Positions 32,675 through 42,454 of a DNA stretch of 64,000 nt are shown one piece after another. Source of the stretch: Paenibacillus physcomitrellae (GTDB taxonomy: Bacteria > Bacillota > Bacilli > Paenibacillales > Paenibacillaceae); contig NZ_CP022584.1 in the NCBI RefSeq assembly GCF_002240225.1, forward strand, positions 3,934,094 through 3,998,093, in the 5' to 3' direction. Position 1 is the stretch's first letter, and the number at the start of each line of letters is the position of its first letter. A program made the position numbers and the translations under genes. The notes beneath the pieces are model-generated. The model was not told the origin of the DNA, did no database searches, and saw nothing but the letters and a program-made list of their open reading frames with translations.

Positions 32675-33937
32675 ATGGGAGCTCTCAGCTTATCCAACCT
32701 TGAAAAATCCATCTTAAATTCAATGCTTGAGCCTGCTTTAGTTATTGATACTGAAGGCAGTATTTTAGCAGCCAACCATGCTTGGAATAATCAACCTTTT
32801 CACGTGAGCGAGTCAGTGAGGCAAGAATCTCTGGGGAAGAATTTTATTAAACATTTTGCGGACGTTCCGTTGCAACGGGGAATCTCGAGAGTTTTCCAAG
32901 ATCAGATCGGTGTTTTTTTTCGGAAAATATCTTATTTGGATGGTCGTGAAGCCTATACTTTTATTTGCCGTGTCACCCCTATTAAAAACGAAAATTCTGA
33001 AACCTTAGGAGCTTTAATCGTATTTTATGATCTAACCAATCATACGCTTCTCGAACAATATTACAAGCAGGGAATAGAGAAATACAGAAATATTTCCTTA
33101 TTTTCCCGAGACTTAATTAAAATCACCGATATGAACGGTAATGTGGAATATGAATCACCTTCTCATCATGATGTGCTGGGATATATCAATGAAGCCAATA
33201 TCTTTATGAAAGTACATCCAGATGACATAAGCCGATTAAAGGAGGTTTATGCTGAGGTTGGGAATTGTAGGGATTCCGTAAAAGTTGAAGTTCGAAAGCA
33301 GCATAAAGACGGACAATGGATGTGGATAGAAGCAGTCTGTTCTCCTATTTTCTCAGAGGAAGGCGAGGTTGAAAGTTGTCTAATCATTTCCCGTGATATC
33401 AGTGAAAGAAAGAAAATGGAACTTGAAATGGAACAAATGGCATTTTTCGATTCTTTAACGGGGATTTATAACAGACGGAAGATAAAGCAAATTATGGAGG
33501 AAGTGTTGGACGAGGCCCGGCTTTCAGAAAGCGGTGCAGCCTTCCTTATTATGGACTTAGACAAGTTTAAGGATATAAACGACAATTTTGGACACGATGC
33601 CGGTGATGCCGTACTGCAGGAATTTGCCAAACGGATTATGAGCTGCCGGAGAGAGGGAGACTACGTAGGACGATTAAGCGGGGATGAATTTACAGTTGTA
33701 ATGAAAGGGGTGCGGAGCCGGGGGGACATCTATGAATTTATTAAACTATTTAAGGATTCTTTGAGACCGTCTATTTTGCTTCCGGATGGATTCACCCGTC
33801 TAAAGATAAGATCCAGTGTCGGGTTTGGTATTTATCCAGACCATGGATCAACGACTTCTGAATTATTCAAACATGCAGATGTGGCTCTTTATAAAGAGAA
33901 AAGAAGAAAGAGCAGGTACAACGTCAGCCGGAGGTAA
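32675..33937 (+). CDS. PAS-PAS-GGDEF diguanylate cyclase
   Basis: 420 residues, soluble. Two PAS domains (about 10-120 and 135-245, the second followed by a PAC segment) precede a GGDEF domain (about 250-415). The domain starts FFDSLTGIYNRRKI and has active site RLSGDEF; SGDEF instead of GGDEF is found in active cyclases. An inhibitory I-site RxxD (REGD) lies five residues before it, so product feedback is likely. It makes cyclic di-GMP from two GTP under control of a PAS-sensed signal, such as oxygen, redox or a small ligand. It is 32 bases after the HD-GYP gene, in the same operon. Confidence 0.9.
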   Translation: MGALSLSNLEKSILNSMLEPALVIDTEGSILAANHAWNNQPFHVSESVRQESLGKNFIKHFADVPLQRGISRVFQDQIGVFFRKISYLDGREAYTFICRVTPIKNENSETLGALIVFYDLTNHTLLEQYYKQGIEKYRNISLFSRDLIKITDMNGNVEYESPSHHDVLGYINEANIFMKVHPDDISRLKEVYAEVGNCRDSVKVEVRKQHKDGQWMWIEAVCSPIFSEEGEVESCLIISRDISERKKMELEMEQMAFFDSLTGIYNRRKIKQIMEEVLDEARLSESGAAFLIMDLDKFKDINDNFGHDAGDAVLQEFAKRIMSCRREGDYVGRLSGDEFTVVMKGVRSRGDIYEFIKLFKDSLRPSILLPDGFTRLKIRSSVGFGIYPDHGSTTSELFKHADVALYKEKRRKSRYNVSRR

Positions 33938-33971
33938 CAGGAAACAGAACTTGAGTAGGAGGGAGCTTATT

Positions 33972-34346
33972 ATGGCAAAGATACTTGTTGTCGAAGATAA
34001 TCCCGCTATGAGACAAATATACCGTTTGATGCTCAATAAAAACGGTTATGACGTTGTTGCGGAAACAGCGGACGGAAGAGAAGCAATAAAGTTATATACT
34101 TCTACGGATCCAGATCTGGTTATTTTGGATCATCGTTTACTATCTCTAGAAGGGATAGATGTGGCGAAAATTTTGCTTGAGTTAGACCCCACGGCCCGAA
34201 TTATTCTCTGTTCGTCTGATTCAGACAAACTCAAATCATCGGCCCTCAAGCTTGGGATTCTTTCCGTTTTGCAGAAACCGTTTAATTATGACCAATTTAT
34301 TGCAACAGTAGGCTTTCTTCTGGAAAAAACTCCAGACAAGCAGTGA
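33972..34346 (+). CDS. Single-domain response regulator (CheY/Spo0F-like)
   Basis: A 124-residue receiver with Glu8-Asp9, phospho-acceptor Asp53 in VILDHRLLSLEG, Ser in ILCSSDSDK and Lys in VLQKPFN. With no output domain, it must act by binding a partner, such as the flagellar motor or a phosphorelay. Neighbouring genes for a chemoreceptor and hybrid-free kinases allow both. The length equals that of Spo0F, but the sequence is nearer to general CheY-like proteins. The ATG at 33972 follows AGGAGGGA. Confidence 0.9.
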   Translation: MAKILVVEDNPAMRQIYRLMLNKNGYDVVAETADGREAIKLYTSTDPDLVILDHRLLSLEGIDVAKILLELDPTARIILCSSDSDKLKSSALKLGILSVLQKPFNYDQFIATVGFLLEKTPDKQ

Positions 34347-34382
34347 GGCAGAAGGTGTCATCAAGAGGGAGGAGTATTGGGA

Positions 34383-36104
34383 ATGTGGATTAACAATTTG
34401 AAGACAGGGACTAAATTGGTTGGTTTAATAAGTATTTCAATTTTGTGTATTGCTTTGGTTGGGATGACAGGCTTTTTTTATATGAATAAAATTGCAGGCA
34501 ACTCCTCTTCCGTTTATCAAAACGGATTAATCCCTGTACAAACGATAGGACAATTTCAAATAAATAACAGGGCGATAGACTCCTACTTGCTTGAAATGAT
34601 GGTAACTAAGGATACAGAAAGACTTAACAAGCTGGTTGACAATATTCATACAAAATTAGAGGCTAGCGAAAGCGCGCTTGAAAGCTACGAAAAAAGTAAT
34701 ATAGATAAGAAAGTTGTTGATTTAATCAATCAATACAAGTCAAACAATGCCCAATTTAAATCGGAGTTGAATCAAACCATTAGTTTATCTCTGAACGGGG
34801 AGTACGATGAAGCTTATAATAGTTATTTCAATAAGGTTAAACCTCTTAGGTCAACACTTGCTGCTATTTCAGATGAAATTAGCAACAGTAATAACAAGCA
34901 GGCTGAAGACTTAAATAAGTCAAATCACATGTATTTAAAAAAGGCTATGATTATCATGGTTCTGACAATTACGATAAGTGTCTTACTAAGTCTGATCCTA
35001 GGATATTGGATTTATACAATGATTGTAAGACCGGTAAAGCTTGTTCAAAGTTTGATGAGCAAAGCCGAAGAAGGGGATTTGACTATAAAAGGATCATATA
35101 AAACCACGGATGAATTCGGGATATTGATTACTTCCTTTAATGATATGATACATGGGATTCGTTCTACCATTCAAGCTGTACAAGAAAATGCGGAAAGTTT
35201 GGCTGCTTCCTCAGAAGAATTAAGTTCGAGTGCGGAAGAGACAGGAAAAGCAACCAACGAAATTGCTCAAAACGTCCAGGAAACAGCGATAGGAACAGAA
35301 CGCCAGCTTGTAGCTATTTCCGAGACAGCAGCAATCATAAAGAATATTTCTTCTAATTTGGAGGAGATCTTTGAGGTATCCAATTTGGTTTCTATTTCCT
35401 CTGACCATTCTTCTAGTAATGCCCGAGCAGGAAATCTGGCAGTAAAGACGGTCATTGATCAGATGAATACAATAGAAGCAAAAGTAAATGAAGTTACGCT
35501 TAGTGCCGTTAGATTGAGTGAGAGTTCCAAAGAAATTGATCAGATCGTTAGCTTTATTTCGGAAGTATCCAAACAGACTAATTTACTTGCGCTAAACGCT
35601 GCCATTGAAGCTTCTCGGGCAAGTGACCAAGGGCGTGGATTTTCGGTAGTAGCTGCAGAGGTAAAAAAGCTATCTGAGCAAACGGCAGGATCGGCTAAGC
35701 AGATTGAACAAAAAGTGGCCTTAATTAGACAGGAAACCGTAAATATTATGTCTTATATTGGAGAAACCGGTGCAGAGGTCAATAAAGGAGTGAACATGGC
35801 CCATTCAGCGGGAGAAGCATTTGAGACGATAAGGCTATCAACAGATGAAGTAACCGTGCAAATAGAGAATATGACCACTGCAGTTGAGAAAATAGCGGAG
35901 GGTTCGAAAATAATGGTCCAGGCTATCACTGACATCGAAAGCGCTTCCGAAAATGCAGCCGCAGGCATGCAGAATGTTTCGGCTGCAACAGAAGAGCAGC
36001 TGGCTTCCATGCAGGAGGTCTCAGCTTCAGCAGTCTATCTGGCTCAGATGTCTGAACAGCTTTTTGATACAGTTAAGAAATTCAGAATTGAGAAAGAATC
36101 CTAA
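34383..36104 (+). CDS. Methyl-accepting chemotaxis protein
   Basis: A 573-residue chemoreceptor. Transmembrane helices lie near residues 9-30 and 185-210, with a four-helix-bundle extracellular sensor between them. A HAMP domain (about 208-260) and a long cytoplasmic coiled coil follow, with the conserved hairpin tip [18 protein letters not shown] and [18 protein letters not shown]. No C-terminal CheR-docking pentapeptide is seen. It should signal to CheA/CheW encoded elsewhere. ATG at 34383 has GAGGGAGGAG at 8 bases; a TTG two codons earlier is too close. Placement in a cyclic di-GMP operon links chemosensing with the second messenger. Confidence 0.92.
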   Translation: MWINNLKTGTKLVGLISISILCIALVGMTGFFYMNKIAGNSSSVYQNGLIPVQTIGQFQINNRAIDSYLLEMMVTKDTERLNKLVDNIHTKLEASESALESYEKSNIDKKVVDLINQYKSNNAQFKSELNQTISLSLNGEYDEAYNSYFNKVKPLRSTLAAISDEISNSNNKQAEDLNKSNHMYLKKAMIIMVLTITISVLLSLILGYWIYTMIVRPVKLVQSLMSKAEEGDLTIKGSYKTTDEFGILITSFNDMIHGIRSTIQAVQENAESLAASSEELSSSAEETGKATNEIAQNVQETAIGTERQLVAISETAAIIKNISSNLEEIFEVSNLVSISSDHSSSNARAGNLAVKTVIDQMNTIEAKVNEVTLSAVRLSESSKEIDQIVSFISEVSKQTNLLALNAAIEASRASDQGRGFSVVAAEVKKLSEQTAGSAKQIEQKVALIRQETVNIMSYIGETGAEVNKGVNMAHSAGEAFETIRLSTDEVTVQIENMTTAVEKIAEGSKIMVQAITDIESASENAAAGMQNVSAATEEQLASMQEVSASAVYLAQMSEQLFDTVKKFRIEKES

Positions 36105-36129
36105 GGTCTGTTAAGGGAGGGGTAGGGGA

Positions 36130-36507
36130 GTGTATAGCAGAAGAAACGAACCCTTTCGTTATGAATTTAATGAATTTTTGAAGGGCAGATTTGAAATTAT
36201 AAACATTGATGGACAAGAAATAGAAAGTCATACCGGCCCTGTTGATGTTATAGACCTTAGCTATAATGGAGCAAAGCTCGTGACTAATTTAAATTTAATG
36301 AATGAAAACAGGGACATCGTAATTATGCTTCATTTTAAAATATCAAAGGAGGATTTTTCCATCCCGGGCTCAATTGTTTATAAAGAGGCCAAGGCCTCAG
36401 GCGAGTTTTTATACGGCGTTCATTTGAATACCAGTAAGGAAATCAAGAATCGGCTTACCCAGGAACTCAAAGATTATGCATGGAAGCAAGTCAAAGAGAA
36501 GGAATAA
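36130..36507 (+). CDS. PilZ-domain protein (probable cyclic di-GMP receptor)
   Basis: A 125-residue single-domain protein. The N-terminal arginine motif is RRNEPFRYEF, where the arginines are spaced one residue wider than the textbook RxxxR. The second motif DLSYNGAKL fits (D/N)xSxxG. PilZ proteins bind cyclic di-GMP and alter flagellar brakes, polymer export or transcription. The wider spacing leaves some doubt about binding strength. It starts with GTG at 36130 after GGAGGGGTAGGGG. It is fifth in the operon with the cyclase and phosphodiesterase. Confidence 0.8.
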   Translation: MYSRRNEPFRYEFNEFLKGRFEIINIDGQEIESHTGPVDVIDLSYNGAKLVTNLNLMNENRDIVIMLHFKISKEDFSIPGSIVYKEAKASGEFLYGVHLNTSKEIKNRLTQELKDYAWKQVKEKE

Positions 36508-36541
36508 TGAATAACAACATAGGTAAGTTGAGGTGAGGGAA

Positions 36542-38440
36542 ATGAAACGGGAGGCCTTACGTCGTTATATTCCTATTATTACCGCTTTTGTTATGTTTGT
36601 TTTATCAAGAGGAATATACCGTTTGCAGGATTTGTTTTATAATCCCAAGTATTTTCTGCTCCTTCATACCAGCTTGGAATTTTTCAGTGTATCGATATCA
36701 TTTTTTATAGCGCTTTTAGGATGGTTTTTATTTCCTTTGACTAGATCAAAGTACGGAGTATTATTTGGCGCAGTGTTTTTATCTGTAGGTATACTGGATT
36801 TGTTCCATACCTTGGTTTTTGCCGGAATGCCATTTGGACTTGATTCAAGAGCAGGTGTCTGGTTTTGGCTGAGCGCAAGAATGACCGAGTGTGTATCTTT
36901 GTTTGTTATTATCCTTTATCCGGACCATACCCGATTCTCAACTGGAATTCGGTATAAAAGTTATGGCATTTCCCTTCTGGCCACTGGGGGAGTTTGTGCG
37001 GTACTTTTGTTCTCTATGGATATTTTCCCGTCTTTAGTCGTTGCAGAAACTCACGAACCTTCCTTCGCTAAGGTGGTAACTGAATATGTAATCAGTGCAT
37101 TTCATTTAGCGACGGTAATCTTTGTGTTCAAAAGACTGAAGAATAGCGTCGGAGTACAAAAAAACTATTTGGCAACAGCTTGCTTCTTAATCATGTTAGC
37201 TGAGCTTATTTTTACGTTATATAAAAACGTTTATGATTTTGATGCCTTGCTTGGACATATTTTCAAAGTGTCAGGCTACTGCTACTTACTAATTGCAGTT
37301 TATTTGTCTACGATTAAGAAATATTACTCCAGGCTTGCGGAATCAGAGAAAAAGGTTAAGCAGACCAATATATGGCTCAGTACATTAATTACAAATTTAA
37401 ATTCAGGTATTCTTGTCCTTAATGAAACCAATAAAGAAGTTCTGATCAATGATAAGTTTAGGGAAATGTTCCAAAAGGATGATTCCGAATCTCTTCAAAA
37501 TCATCTTGCTGCTGGAGACCTTCCAAGTCAGGTGAATGAAATTCAAAAGGGAAAACGAATGGTTGTGGATCAGGTGATCGAATTATCCGATGGACGGGTG
37601 CTGGAGTTTGATTATATTCCGACTTACGTTGAGGAGATCTTTCAGGGCAGTCTGCTGAAATTTACGGACGTCACTTTTAAAAGGAAGCTGTCTCTTGAAA
37701 TAATCAGAGCCAAGGAAGAGGCGGAAAAAGCCAGTCACTTTAAAACAGAATTTCTATCAAAACTGAGCCATGAGCTGAGAATTCCCTTAAACAACATTAT
37801 TGGATATGCTCAAATTCTTGATTTGGAGAAAAGTGAATCTTTAAGTGAACTGGAGGAAAACAGTATCCAAAGAATTTTAAGTTCAGGTTTTCATCTAATC
37901 GAAATTGTGAATAACATTCTTGATTTATCAAAAATAGAAGCCGGGGTTATTTTCTTGGATAAAAAGGAGATCAATCCGTTTCAAATCATGAAGGATTGTC
38001 TGAAGGAACTTAGACCTTTGATCATGGAAAAAGAGATAAAAGTCCATTTGCAATTACAAGAGGAAAAATGGAATGGAACAAAGATTGTAGGAGACCCGCT
38101 AAGACTAAAACAAGTATTTCTTAACGTTCTTCAGAATGGAATTAAATATAATAAAAAATCCGGTGATTTGACTGTTTACACTGATAAAAAGGACCGCTGG
38201 CTTGTATTCCGTATAGAGGATACGGGCAATGGGATATTGCCGGAGGACCTTCCTAATATATTTAGCCCATTCTACAGATCAGCTGCTCATCGGAATAGAA
38301 TTGAGGGAACAGGGATAGGTTTGTCTATATCTAAACAACTTCTTGAACTCATGGAAGGAGATATTTATGCCAGCAGTGTAGAAGGAGAGGGCAGTTCATT
38401 TACAATAAGGCTTCCAATAGAAAACAGAGATTTGAATTGA
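36542..38440 (+). CDS. MASE3-domain sensor histidine kinase
   Basis: A 633-residue membrane kinase. The N-terminus (about 10-260) has seven or eight hydrophobic helices with SVGILDLFHTLVFAGMPFG and RMTECVSLFVIILYPDH, the MASE3 pattern. A PAS-like region (about 285-390) and HisKA with His410 in KLSHELRIPLNNIIGYAQIL follow. The ATPase domain has LNVLQNGIKYNKKSG, DTGNGI and GTGIGLSISKQLLEL. MASE3 sensors sit in the membrane and their ligand is not known. ATG at 36542 follows GAGGTGA. It is the last gene of the signalling operon and may phosphorylate the receiver encoded at 33972. Confidence 0.9.
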   Translation: MKREALRRYIPIITAFVMFVLSRGIYRLQDLFYNPKYFLLLHTSLEFFSVSISFFIALLGWFLFPLTRSKYGVLFGAVFLSVGILDLFHTLVFAGMPFGLDSRAGVWFWLSARMTECVSLFVIILYPDHTRFSTGIRYKSYGISLLATGGVCAVLLFSMDIFPSLVVAETHEPSFAKVVTEYVISAFHLATVIFVFKRLKNSVGVQKNYLATACFLIMLAELIFTLYKNVYDFDALLGHIFKVSGYCYLLIAVYLSTIKKYYSRLAESEKKVKQTNIWLSTLITNLNSGILVLNETNKEVLINDKFREMFQKDDSESLQNHLAAGDLPSQVNEIQKGKRMVVDQVIELSDGRVLEFDYIPTYVEEIFQGSLLKFTDVTFKRKLSLEIIRAKEEAEKASHFKTEFLSKLSHELRIPLNNIIGYAQILDLEKSESLSELEENSIQRILSSGFHLIEIVNNILDLSKIEAGVIFLDKKEINPFQIMKDCLKELRPLIMEKEIKVHLQLQEEKWNGTKIVGDPLRLKQVFLNVLQNGIKYNKKSGDLTVYTDKKDRWLVFRIEDTGNGILPEDLPNIFSPFYRSAAHRNRIEGTGIGLSISKQLLELMEGDIYASSVEGEGSSFTIRLPIENRDLN

Positions 38441-38462
38441 AGCTGGAACATCGTTTATGGGA

Positions 38463-38493
38463 TAAGGAACCTTTTCCTAAGAAAAGGTTCCTT
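38463..38493 (+). terminator. Hairpin at the end of the signalling operon
   Basis: AAGGAACCTTTT and AAAAGGTTCCTT form a 12-bp perfect stem with a CCTAAG loop. The T-tract is poor, so it may be a weak terminator or a convergent one shared with tlp. Confidence 0.65.
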
Positions 38494-38503
38494 ATGAACT
38501 GCT

Positions 38504-38719
38504 TTATTTACTGCTCTCGTCCTGAATTTCCTCTCTGAAGCCTTTGAGGCTCATTCGGCGGTTATCGTTTTTGGCCTCGATTTCCTGTTTCTCGGAAGCG
38601 GAAATTTCGTCCGCATGCTCATCGAGGTATTCCTCGGCTTCATTCAGGTTCGCGATTGTGTGGTTGATATGCTGCTGCAGATGAACGGCATTATCTTCGC
38701 GGTTATCCGGTTTAGGCAC
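38504..38719 (-). CDS. tlp: Small acid-soluble spore protein Tlp
   Basis: A 71-residue very hydrophilic protein beginning PKPDNREDNAVHLQQHINHT and ending GFREEIQDESSK, the signature of Tlp. Tlp is a thioredoxin-like small spore protein made late in the forespore and degraded at germination. It starts with GTG behind AAAGGAGGGAT. A candidate sigma-G promoter lies 32-61 bases upstream. It is the clearest spore-specific gene in the window and supports an endospore former. Confidence 0.9.
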   Translation of the reverse strand: MPKPDNREDNAVHLQQHINHTIANLNEAEEYLDEHADEISASEKQEIEAKNDNRRMSLKGFREEIQDESSK

Positions 38720-38750
38720 AGTTATCCCTCCTTTATGACAGAATCTTTGT

Positions 38751-38780
38751 TAGGATGCTTGATTAAAGGTAAAGCTATAC
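38751..38780 (-). promoter_or_regulatory. Candidate sigma-G promoter for tlp
   Basis: On the minus strand GTATA (-35), 18 bases and CATCCTA (-10). This matches the forespore sigma-G consensus gHATR-N18-cATWHTA at all but one position. Spacing to the GTG start fits. Confidence 0.6.
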
Positions 38781-38923
38781 GCGAGCGGGCGACGTCTGCC
38801 GAATGAATGACTAAGGCTTCCCTGGATCAGAACGCCCGAAACATTTGCTGCTAAACATTGAATCCTGTTCGCCATTACGGTAAAATTGCAATATCTGTTC
38901 TTAGGAAAAGGGGATTGTTTCGT

Positions 38924-39364
38924 TTGAGCCAAGAAGAAATTTTGAATGAGTTGCCTGAGAATTACACCGAGTTGAAAAAGCAGGCCAACCGCTCTGCGGA
39001 TTGGAGAGCACGTCTTGCCGCCGTGGAAGAGTTGGGCCAGTATGACCATAAGCAGGTAATAGACATTTTGACCCGTCTGCTTGAAACTGATCCGGTAACC
39101 ACCGTACAGAACGCCGCTTACGAGAAGCTTAAAGCTTTTGGTTACCAGGTGAAGCAGCCCGTCACAAACAAGCCGGAGCCGGTAAAAGGAGTGTCCAAAA
39201 TCCTGCTTCGCATCAAGAAGAGCCTTCCGCGTGATCACACTTACGAGGATTTCAAAGAGAAATTCAAGAAGATGCGCATCGACGTGTATGACACCTACGA
39301 AGGGGAAAAAGGCGACGAATTCGACGCATGGCTAAAGGATATGTGGGCTAAAGCGGGAAGATAA
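38924..39364 (+). CDS. HEAT-repeat protein
   Basis: 146 residues. The N-terminal half is one or two HEAT repeats (SADWRARLAAVEELGQYDHK, then VIDILTRLLETDPVTTVQ). The C-terminal half is a conserved basic segment with SLPRDHTYEDFKEKFKKMRID and VYDTYEG. The family is common in Bacillales and has no known function; HEAT repeats usually mediate protein contacts. A TTG at 38924 is chosen because AGGAAAAGGGG sits about 10 bases upstream. It is monocistronic, divergent from tlp, with a strong terminator. Confidence 0.82.
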   Translation: MSQEEILNELPENYTELKKQANRSADWRARLAAVEELGQYDHKQVIDILTRLLETDPVTTVQNAAYEKLKAFGYQVKQPVTNKPEPVKGVSKILLRIKKSLPRDHTYEDFKEKFKKMRIDVYDTYEGEKGDEFDAWLKDMWAKAGR

Positions 39365-39401
39365 GCGCTTAAGGTGGAAAGACAACTTTCATATAGGCAG
39401 G

Positions 39402-39437
39402 AAAAAACCTCTCTGAATACCAGAGAGGTTTTTTGTT
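39402..39437 (+). terminator. Terminator after the HEAT-repeat gene
   Basis: AAAAAACCTCTCTG and CAGAGAGGTTTTTT with an AATAC loop, followed by more T. A textbook bidirectional hairpin. Confidence 0.92.
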
Positions 39438-39627
39438 TTAACGAGCTGCTTAGTTTCTCAGAATTTATGACAAGTCTAATGTTAGATAATATAACATAAA
39501 ATTTATCTTTTTCCCTGATAAATAACTGCTTTACTGAATTAACGAATTAATGTGTTATATTTATTCACATAGTTATATGGATTTTTACATAATCAGTAGA
39601 TTTGAACATCGTTGTGGGAGGTTACTT

Positions 39628-41538
39628 ATGAAGAAGTTGAACTTTAGTCTTGCACGAATTGCACTTGCCGGGAGTTTGCTGCTCCAGGTGCCGGGTTTTA
39701 CCATGGCCCAGTCCTCATCAGGCACTGTATCCCAAGCTGAATTGCTAAGCTTGCTTACGCAATCCACCGGCAAACCTATAACCTCAGACGCCAAGTGGGG
39801 TGATTCCGCCATCAGCCGGGGAGAGGCAGCGGAAATGATTCAGCAGCTGCTGAATCTGAAGGATGCTTCCCCAGTCTACACGGATGTAACGCCAAACAGT
39901 CCTTATGCCGCAGCAATCGGTGCGGTCAGCAAAGCGGAAATCATGAACGGTATCCCTGGCGGCAGCTTTGATTTAAAGAGTGAACTAACTCCTGCCCAGG
40001 CTTCCATTTTGACCCAACGGGTGGCCTACTATTCCAAACTGTCTTCGATTTCGGCCAATTCGGTCTCAGGTCTCATGATCGATGATATTGAACAAGGATT
40101 GCGGACAGGCGCTTTTACTTGCATGCAGTTAACCGACGCTTATGTGGAGCGGATTGAAGCCTACGATCAGAAAGGCCCGCAGCTGAATGCAATTATCCAT
40201 GTCAATGACAAAGCCCATGAGCAAGCTGAGCTGCTGGATCAAAAGCAGCAAGCGGGGGCTGAACTGGGGGCTGCACATTGCGTTCCTGTCGTTGTGAAGG
40301 ATGTAATCAATACCAAAGAAATGCCGACCACAAACGGCTCAGAGTTGTTTAAGGACTGGGTACCTCAAAGCAATGCCACCGTCATTAACCGCCTTGAACA
40401 ACAGGGCGCAATTATCCTCGCTAAAACCAACCTTGATGACTTTGCCGCAGCCGTTTACGGTATTTCCAGCTTGGGCGGGGCTATTAAAAATCCTTACGAT
40501 CTCACTCGTACGGTCGGAGGTTCATCAGGCGGCAGCGCCGCTGCCGTGGCTGCTCAATACGCGCCGCTTGCAATCGGCACCGATACAGGCGGTTCACTCC
40601 GGATTCCGGCGGCGCTCACCGGTGTTGTTACGATACGTCCAACGATGGGGCTTGTCAGCCAAAACGGGATTTTTCCGCGGGCATTTACACAGGATACGGC
40701 CGGACCGTTGGCAGCGGATGTAAAAGATGCAGCTATCGGACTTGATCTTATCGCCGGCTACGATCCTGCCGACCCTAAGACCGCCCGCAGTGTCGGGCAA
40801 ATCCCGTCGAAAGGTTATGCCTCCTTCGCCAAAGGAGGTAGACTGGACGGCAAGAAGATCGGTCTTGTGACCGGCGGCCTCGCCATTTGGGGTGACCAGC
40901 CTAATGGACCGGTAGTAACTCTACTCCGCCAAGCGGCGAAGGACATTGAATCCTTAGGTGGTCAGGTAGTCGAAATTGCGGGTCCGGACAAGGATCTACT
41001 GGGCATGGCTTCCGTGATTACCTTTGAATCGGCACATGACGTGAACCAATTCTTATCCGAGCAGGGCGAGGATGTTCCAGTTAAAACGTTCAAGGAATTG
41101 TACGAATCCGGCAAATACAGCTCTTATGCGAAAGAATCCTATGACCGCGAGATCCAAATCGATCCGGACGGCCTTGCGGGCAATTTGGATTACCAGCGTG
41201 CGCTTTCCGCTAGAACAGAGCTGCAGGACTGGACCTTGAACACTATGGCGAAAAATGGCTTGGACGCCATTGCGTACCCCACGGCCGCCCAAACCGCCGA
41301 TCTGATCAGCAAGGAACAGGCTGGCCTGTTCAGCCGCTGGAGCGAAAATACCGGCTTCCCGGCCATCAGTGTTCCAATGGGTTATGCGGAGTCGGATACA
41401 GGCAGCATGCTGCCGGCCAACATTGAATTCCTTGGACGGGCCTTTGACGAATCCGGCCTCATCCAAATTGCCAGCGCTTATGAGAGCGGGACCAAGATGC
41501 GGGTAGCTCCGACGCTCCCGGAGATCGCGGCTGAATAG
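39628..41538 (+). CDS. Exported amidase with SLH-like N-terminal region
   Basis: A 636-residue amidase-signature enzyme. An N-terminal signal peptide ([18 protein letters not shown], cleavage near TMAQ) and a segment like one S-layer homology repeat (about 75-135, with [20 protein letters not shown]) come first. The catalytic domain has the full Ser-cisSer-Lys triad: Lys224 (VVVKDV), Ser299 ([11 protein letters not shown]) and Ser323 ([11 protein letters not shown]), at the same spacing as in fatty acid amide hydrolase. It probably hydrolyses amides outside the membrane while attached to the cell wall. ATG at 39628 has GGGAGG. The exact amide is unknown. Confidence 0.88.
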   Translation: MKKLNFSLARIALAGSLLLQVPGFTMAQSSSGTVSQAELLSLLTQSTGKPITSDAKWGDSAISRGEAAEMIQQLLNLKDASPVYTDVTPNSPYAAAIGAVSKAEIMNGIPGGSFDLKSELTPAQASILTQRVAYYSKLSSISANSVSGLMIDDIEQGLRTGAFTCMQLTDAYVERIEAYDQKGPQLNAIIHVNDKAHEQAELLDQKQQAGAELGAAHCVPVVVKDVINTKEMPTTNGSELFKDWVPQSNATVINRLEQQGAIILAKTNLDDFAAAVYGISSLGGAIKNPYDLTRTVGGSSGGSAAAVAAQYAPLAIGTDTGGSLRIPAALTGVVTIRPTMGLVSQNGIFPRAFTQDTAGPLAADVKDAAIGLDLIAGYDPADPKTARSVGQIPSKGYASFAKGGRLDGKKIGLVTGGLAIWGDQPNGPVVTLLRQAAKDIESLGGQVVEIAGPDKDLLGMASVITFESAHDVNQFLSEQGEDVPVKTFKELYESGKYSSYAKESYDREIQIDPDGLAGNLDYQRALSARTELQDWTLNTMAKNGLDAIAYPTAAQTADLISKEQAGLFSRWSENTGFPAISVPMGYAESDTGSMLPANIEFLGRAFDESGLIQIASAYESGTKMRVAPTLPEIAAE

Positions 41539-41606
41539 AAAAAGCTTATATCCGGCAGTTTCCACCATCCCTTCCGTTTGTTATGATCAAGCGGGAGGGA
41601 TTTTTC

Positions 41607-42254
41607 ATGACTACAAAAGTATTGTTGTCCGGATTTGAACCCTTTGGCGGGGAGCAGATCAATCCGTCATATGAAGCGGTAAAAAAGCTGAACGGCAAGG
41701 TGATTGGCGATGTTGAACTGATCGGCATACAGGTGCCTACCGTATTTGGAGCATCGATTGCGGTCCTGACAGAAGCGATTGAGCGGTACCAGCCGGATGT
41801 GGTTATCGCCGTGGGACAAGCCGGAGGAAGGGCGCAGATTACGCCTGAGCGTATTGCCATTAATGTCGATGATGCCCGCATACCGGACAATAAAGGCGGG
41901 CAGCCTGTTGACGAACCCGTTATAGCAGGCGGACCAGCCGCTTATTGGTCCACGCTTCCGATCAAATCGATAGTTCGGGCGATCCAGGAAGCCGGAGTAC
42001 CGGCAGCTGTATCCAATACGGCAGGGACCTTCGTGTGCAATCACTTGTTTTATGGGCTGATGGACTATTTGCAGAAGAAATCCCCGCAGAGCCGGGGCGG
42101 GTTTATCCATATTCCCTTCCTGCCCGAGCAGGCGCTGAACAATGGTCAGCCTTCCTTGAGTCTCGAAGCGATCGTTCTGGCTTTGCAGACGGCGGCGTTG
42201 GAGTCGGTCCACGTTCTGGAGGACGTTCGGGAAACGGGCGGTACACTGCATTAA
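41607..42254 (+). CDS. pcp: Pyroglutamyl-peptidase I
   Basis: A 215-residue cytoplasmic cysteine peptidase of family C15 that removes N-terminal pyroglutamate from peptides. The catalytic triad is at the canonical numbers: Glu81 ([18 protein letters not shown]), Cys144 ([12 protein letters not shown]) and His168 ([11 protein letters not shown]). It starts at the ATG at 41607 after GGGAGGGA; an earlier in-frame ATG at 41583 has none. Its product peptides and the exported amidase upstream suggest a shared role in amide/peptide scavenging, but the two genes have separate ribosome sites and 68 bases between them. Confidence 0.93.
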   Translation: MTTKVLLSGFEPFGGEQINPSYEAVKKLNGKVIGDVELIGIQVPTVFGASIAVLTEAIERYQPDVVIAVGQAGGRAQITPERIAINVDDARIPDNKGGQPVDEPVIAGGPAAYWSTLPIKSIVRAIQEAGVPAAVSNTAGTFVCNHLFYGLMDYLQKKSPQSRGGFIHIPFLPEQALNNGQPSLSLEAIVLALQTAALESVHVLEDVRETGGTLH

Positions 42255-42269
42255 ATAGAACGTTTGAAG

Positions 42270-42294
42270 AGGAGGAGCGGCGGCTCCTCTTTTT
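42270..42294 (+). terminator. Terminator after pcp
   Basis: GAGGAGC and GCTCCTC around a GGCG loop (or GAGGAG/CTCCTC with CGGCGG), followed by TTTTTTG. Confidence 0.85.
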
Positions 42295-42454
42295 TGCGTC
42301 TGCCCTTTACCAGCGAAAGTCTTTACATTATAGTTCCTTATATAAGCAGGGGTACATCCTTGGTTGGGAGGAATTGGCAAGCGTCGTGTAGAAAGGAAGA
42401 GACACCAGAGAAACCTTACAAGACTAAAACCTAACATAATCTAGGAGAAGCACG

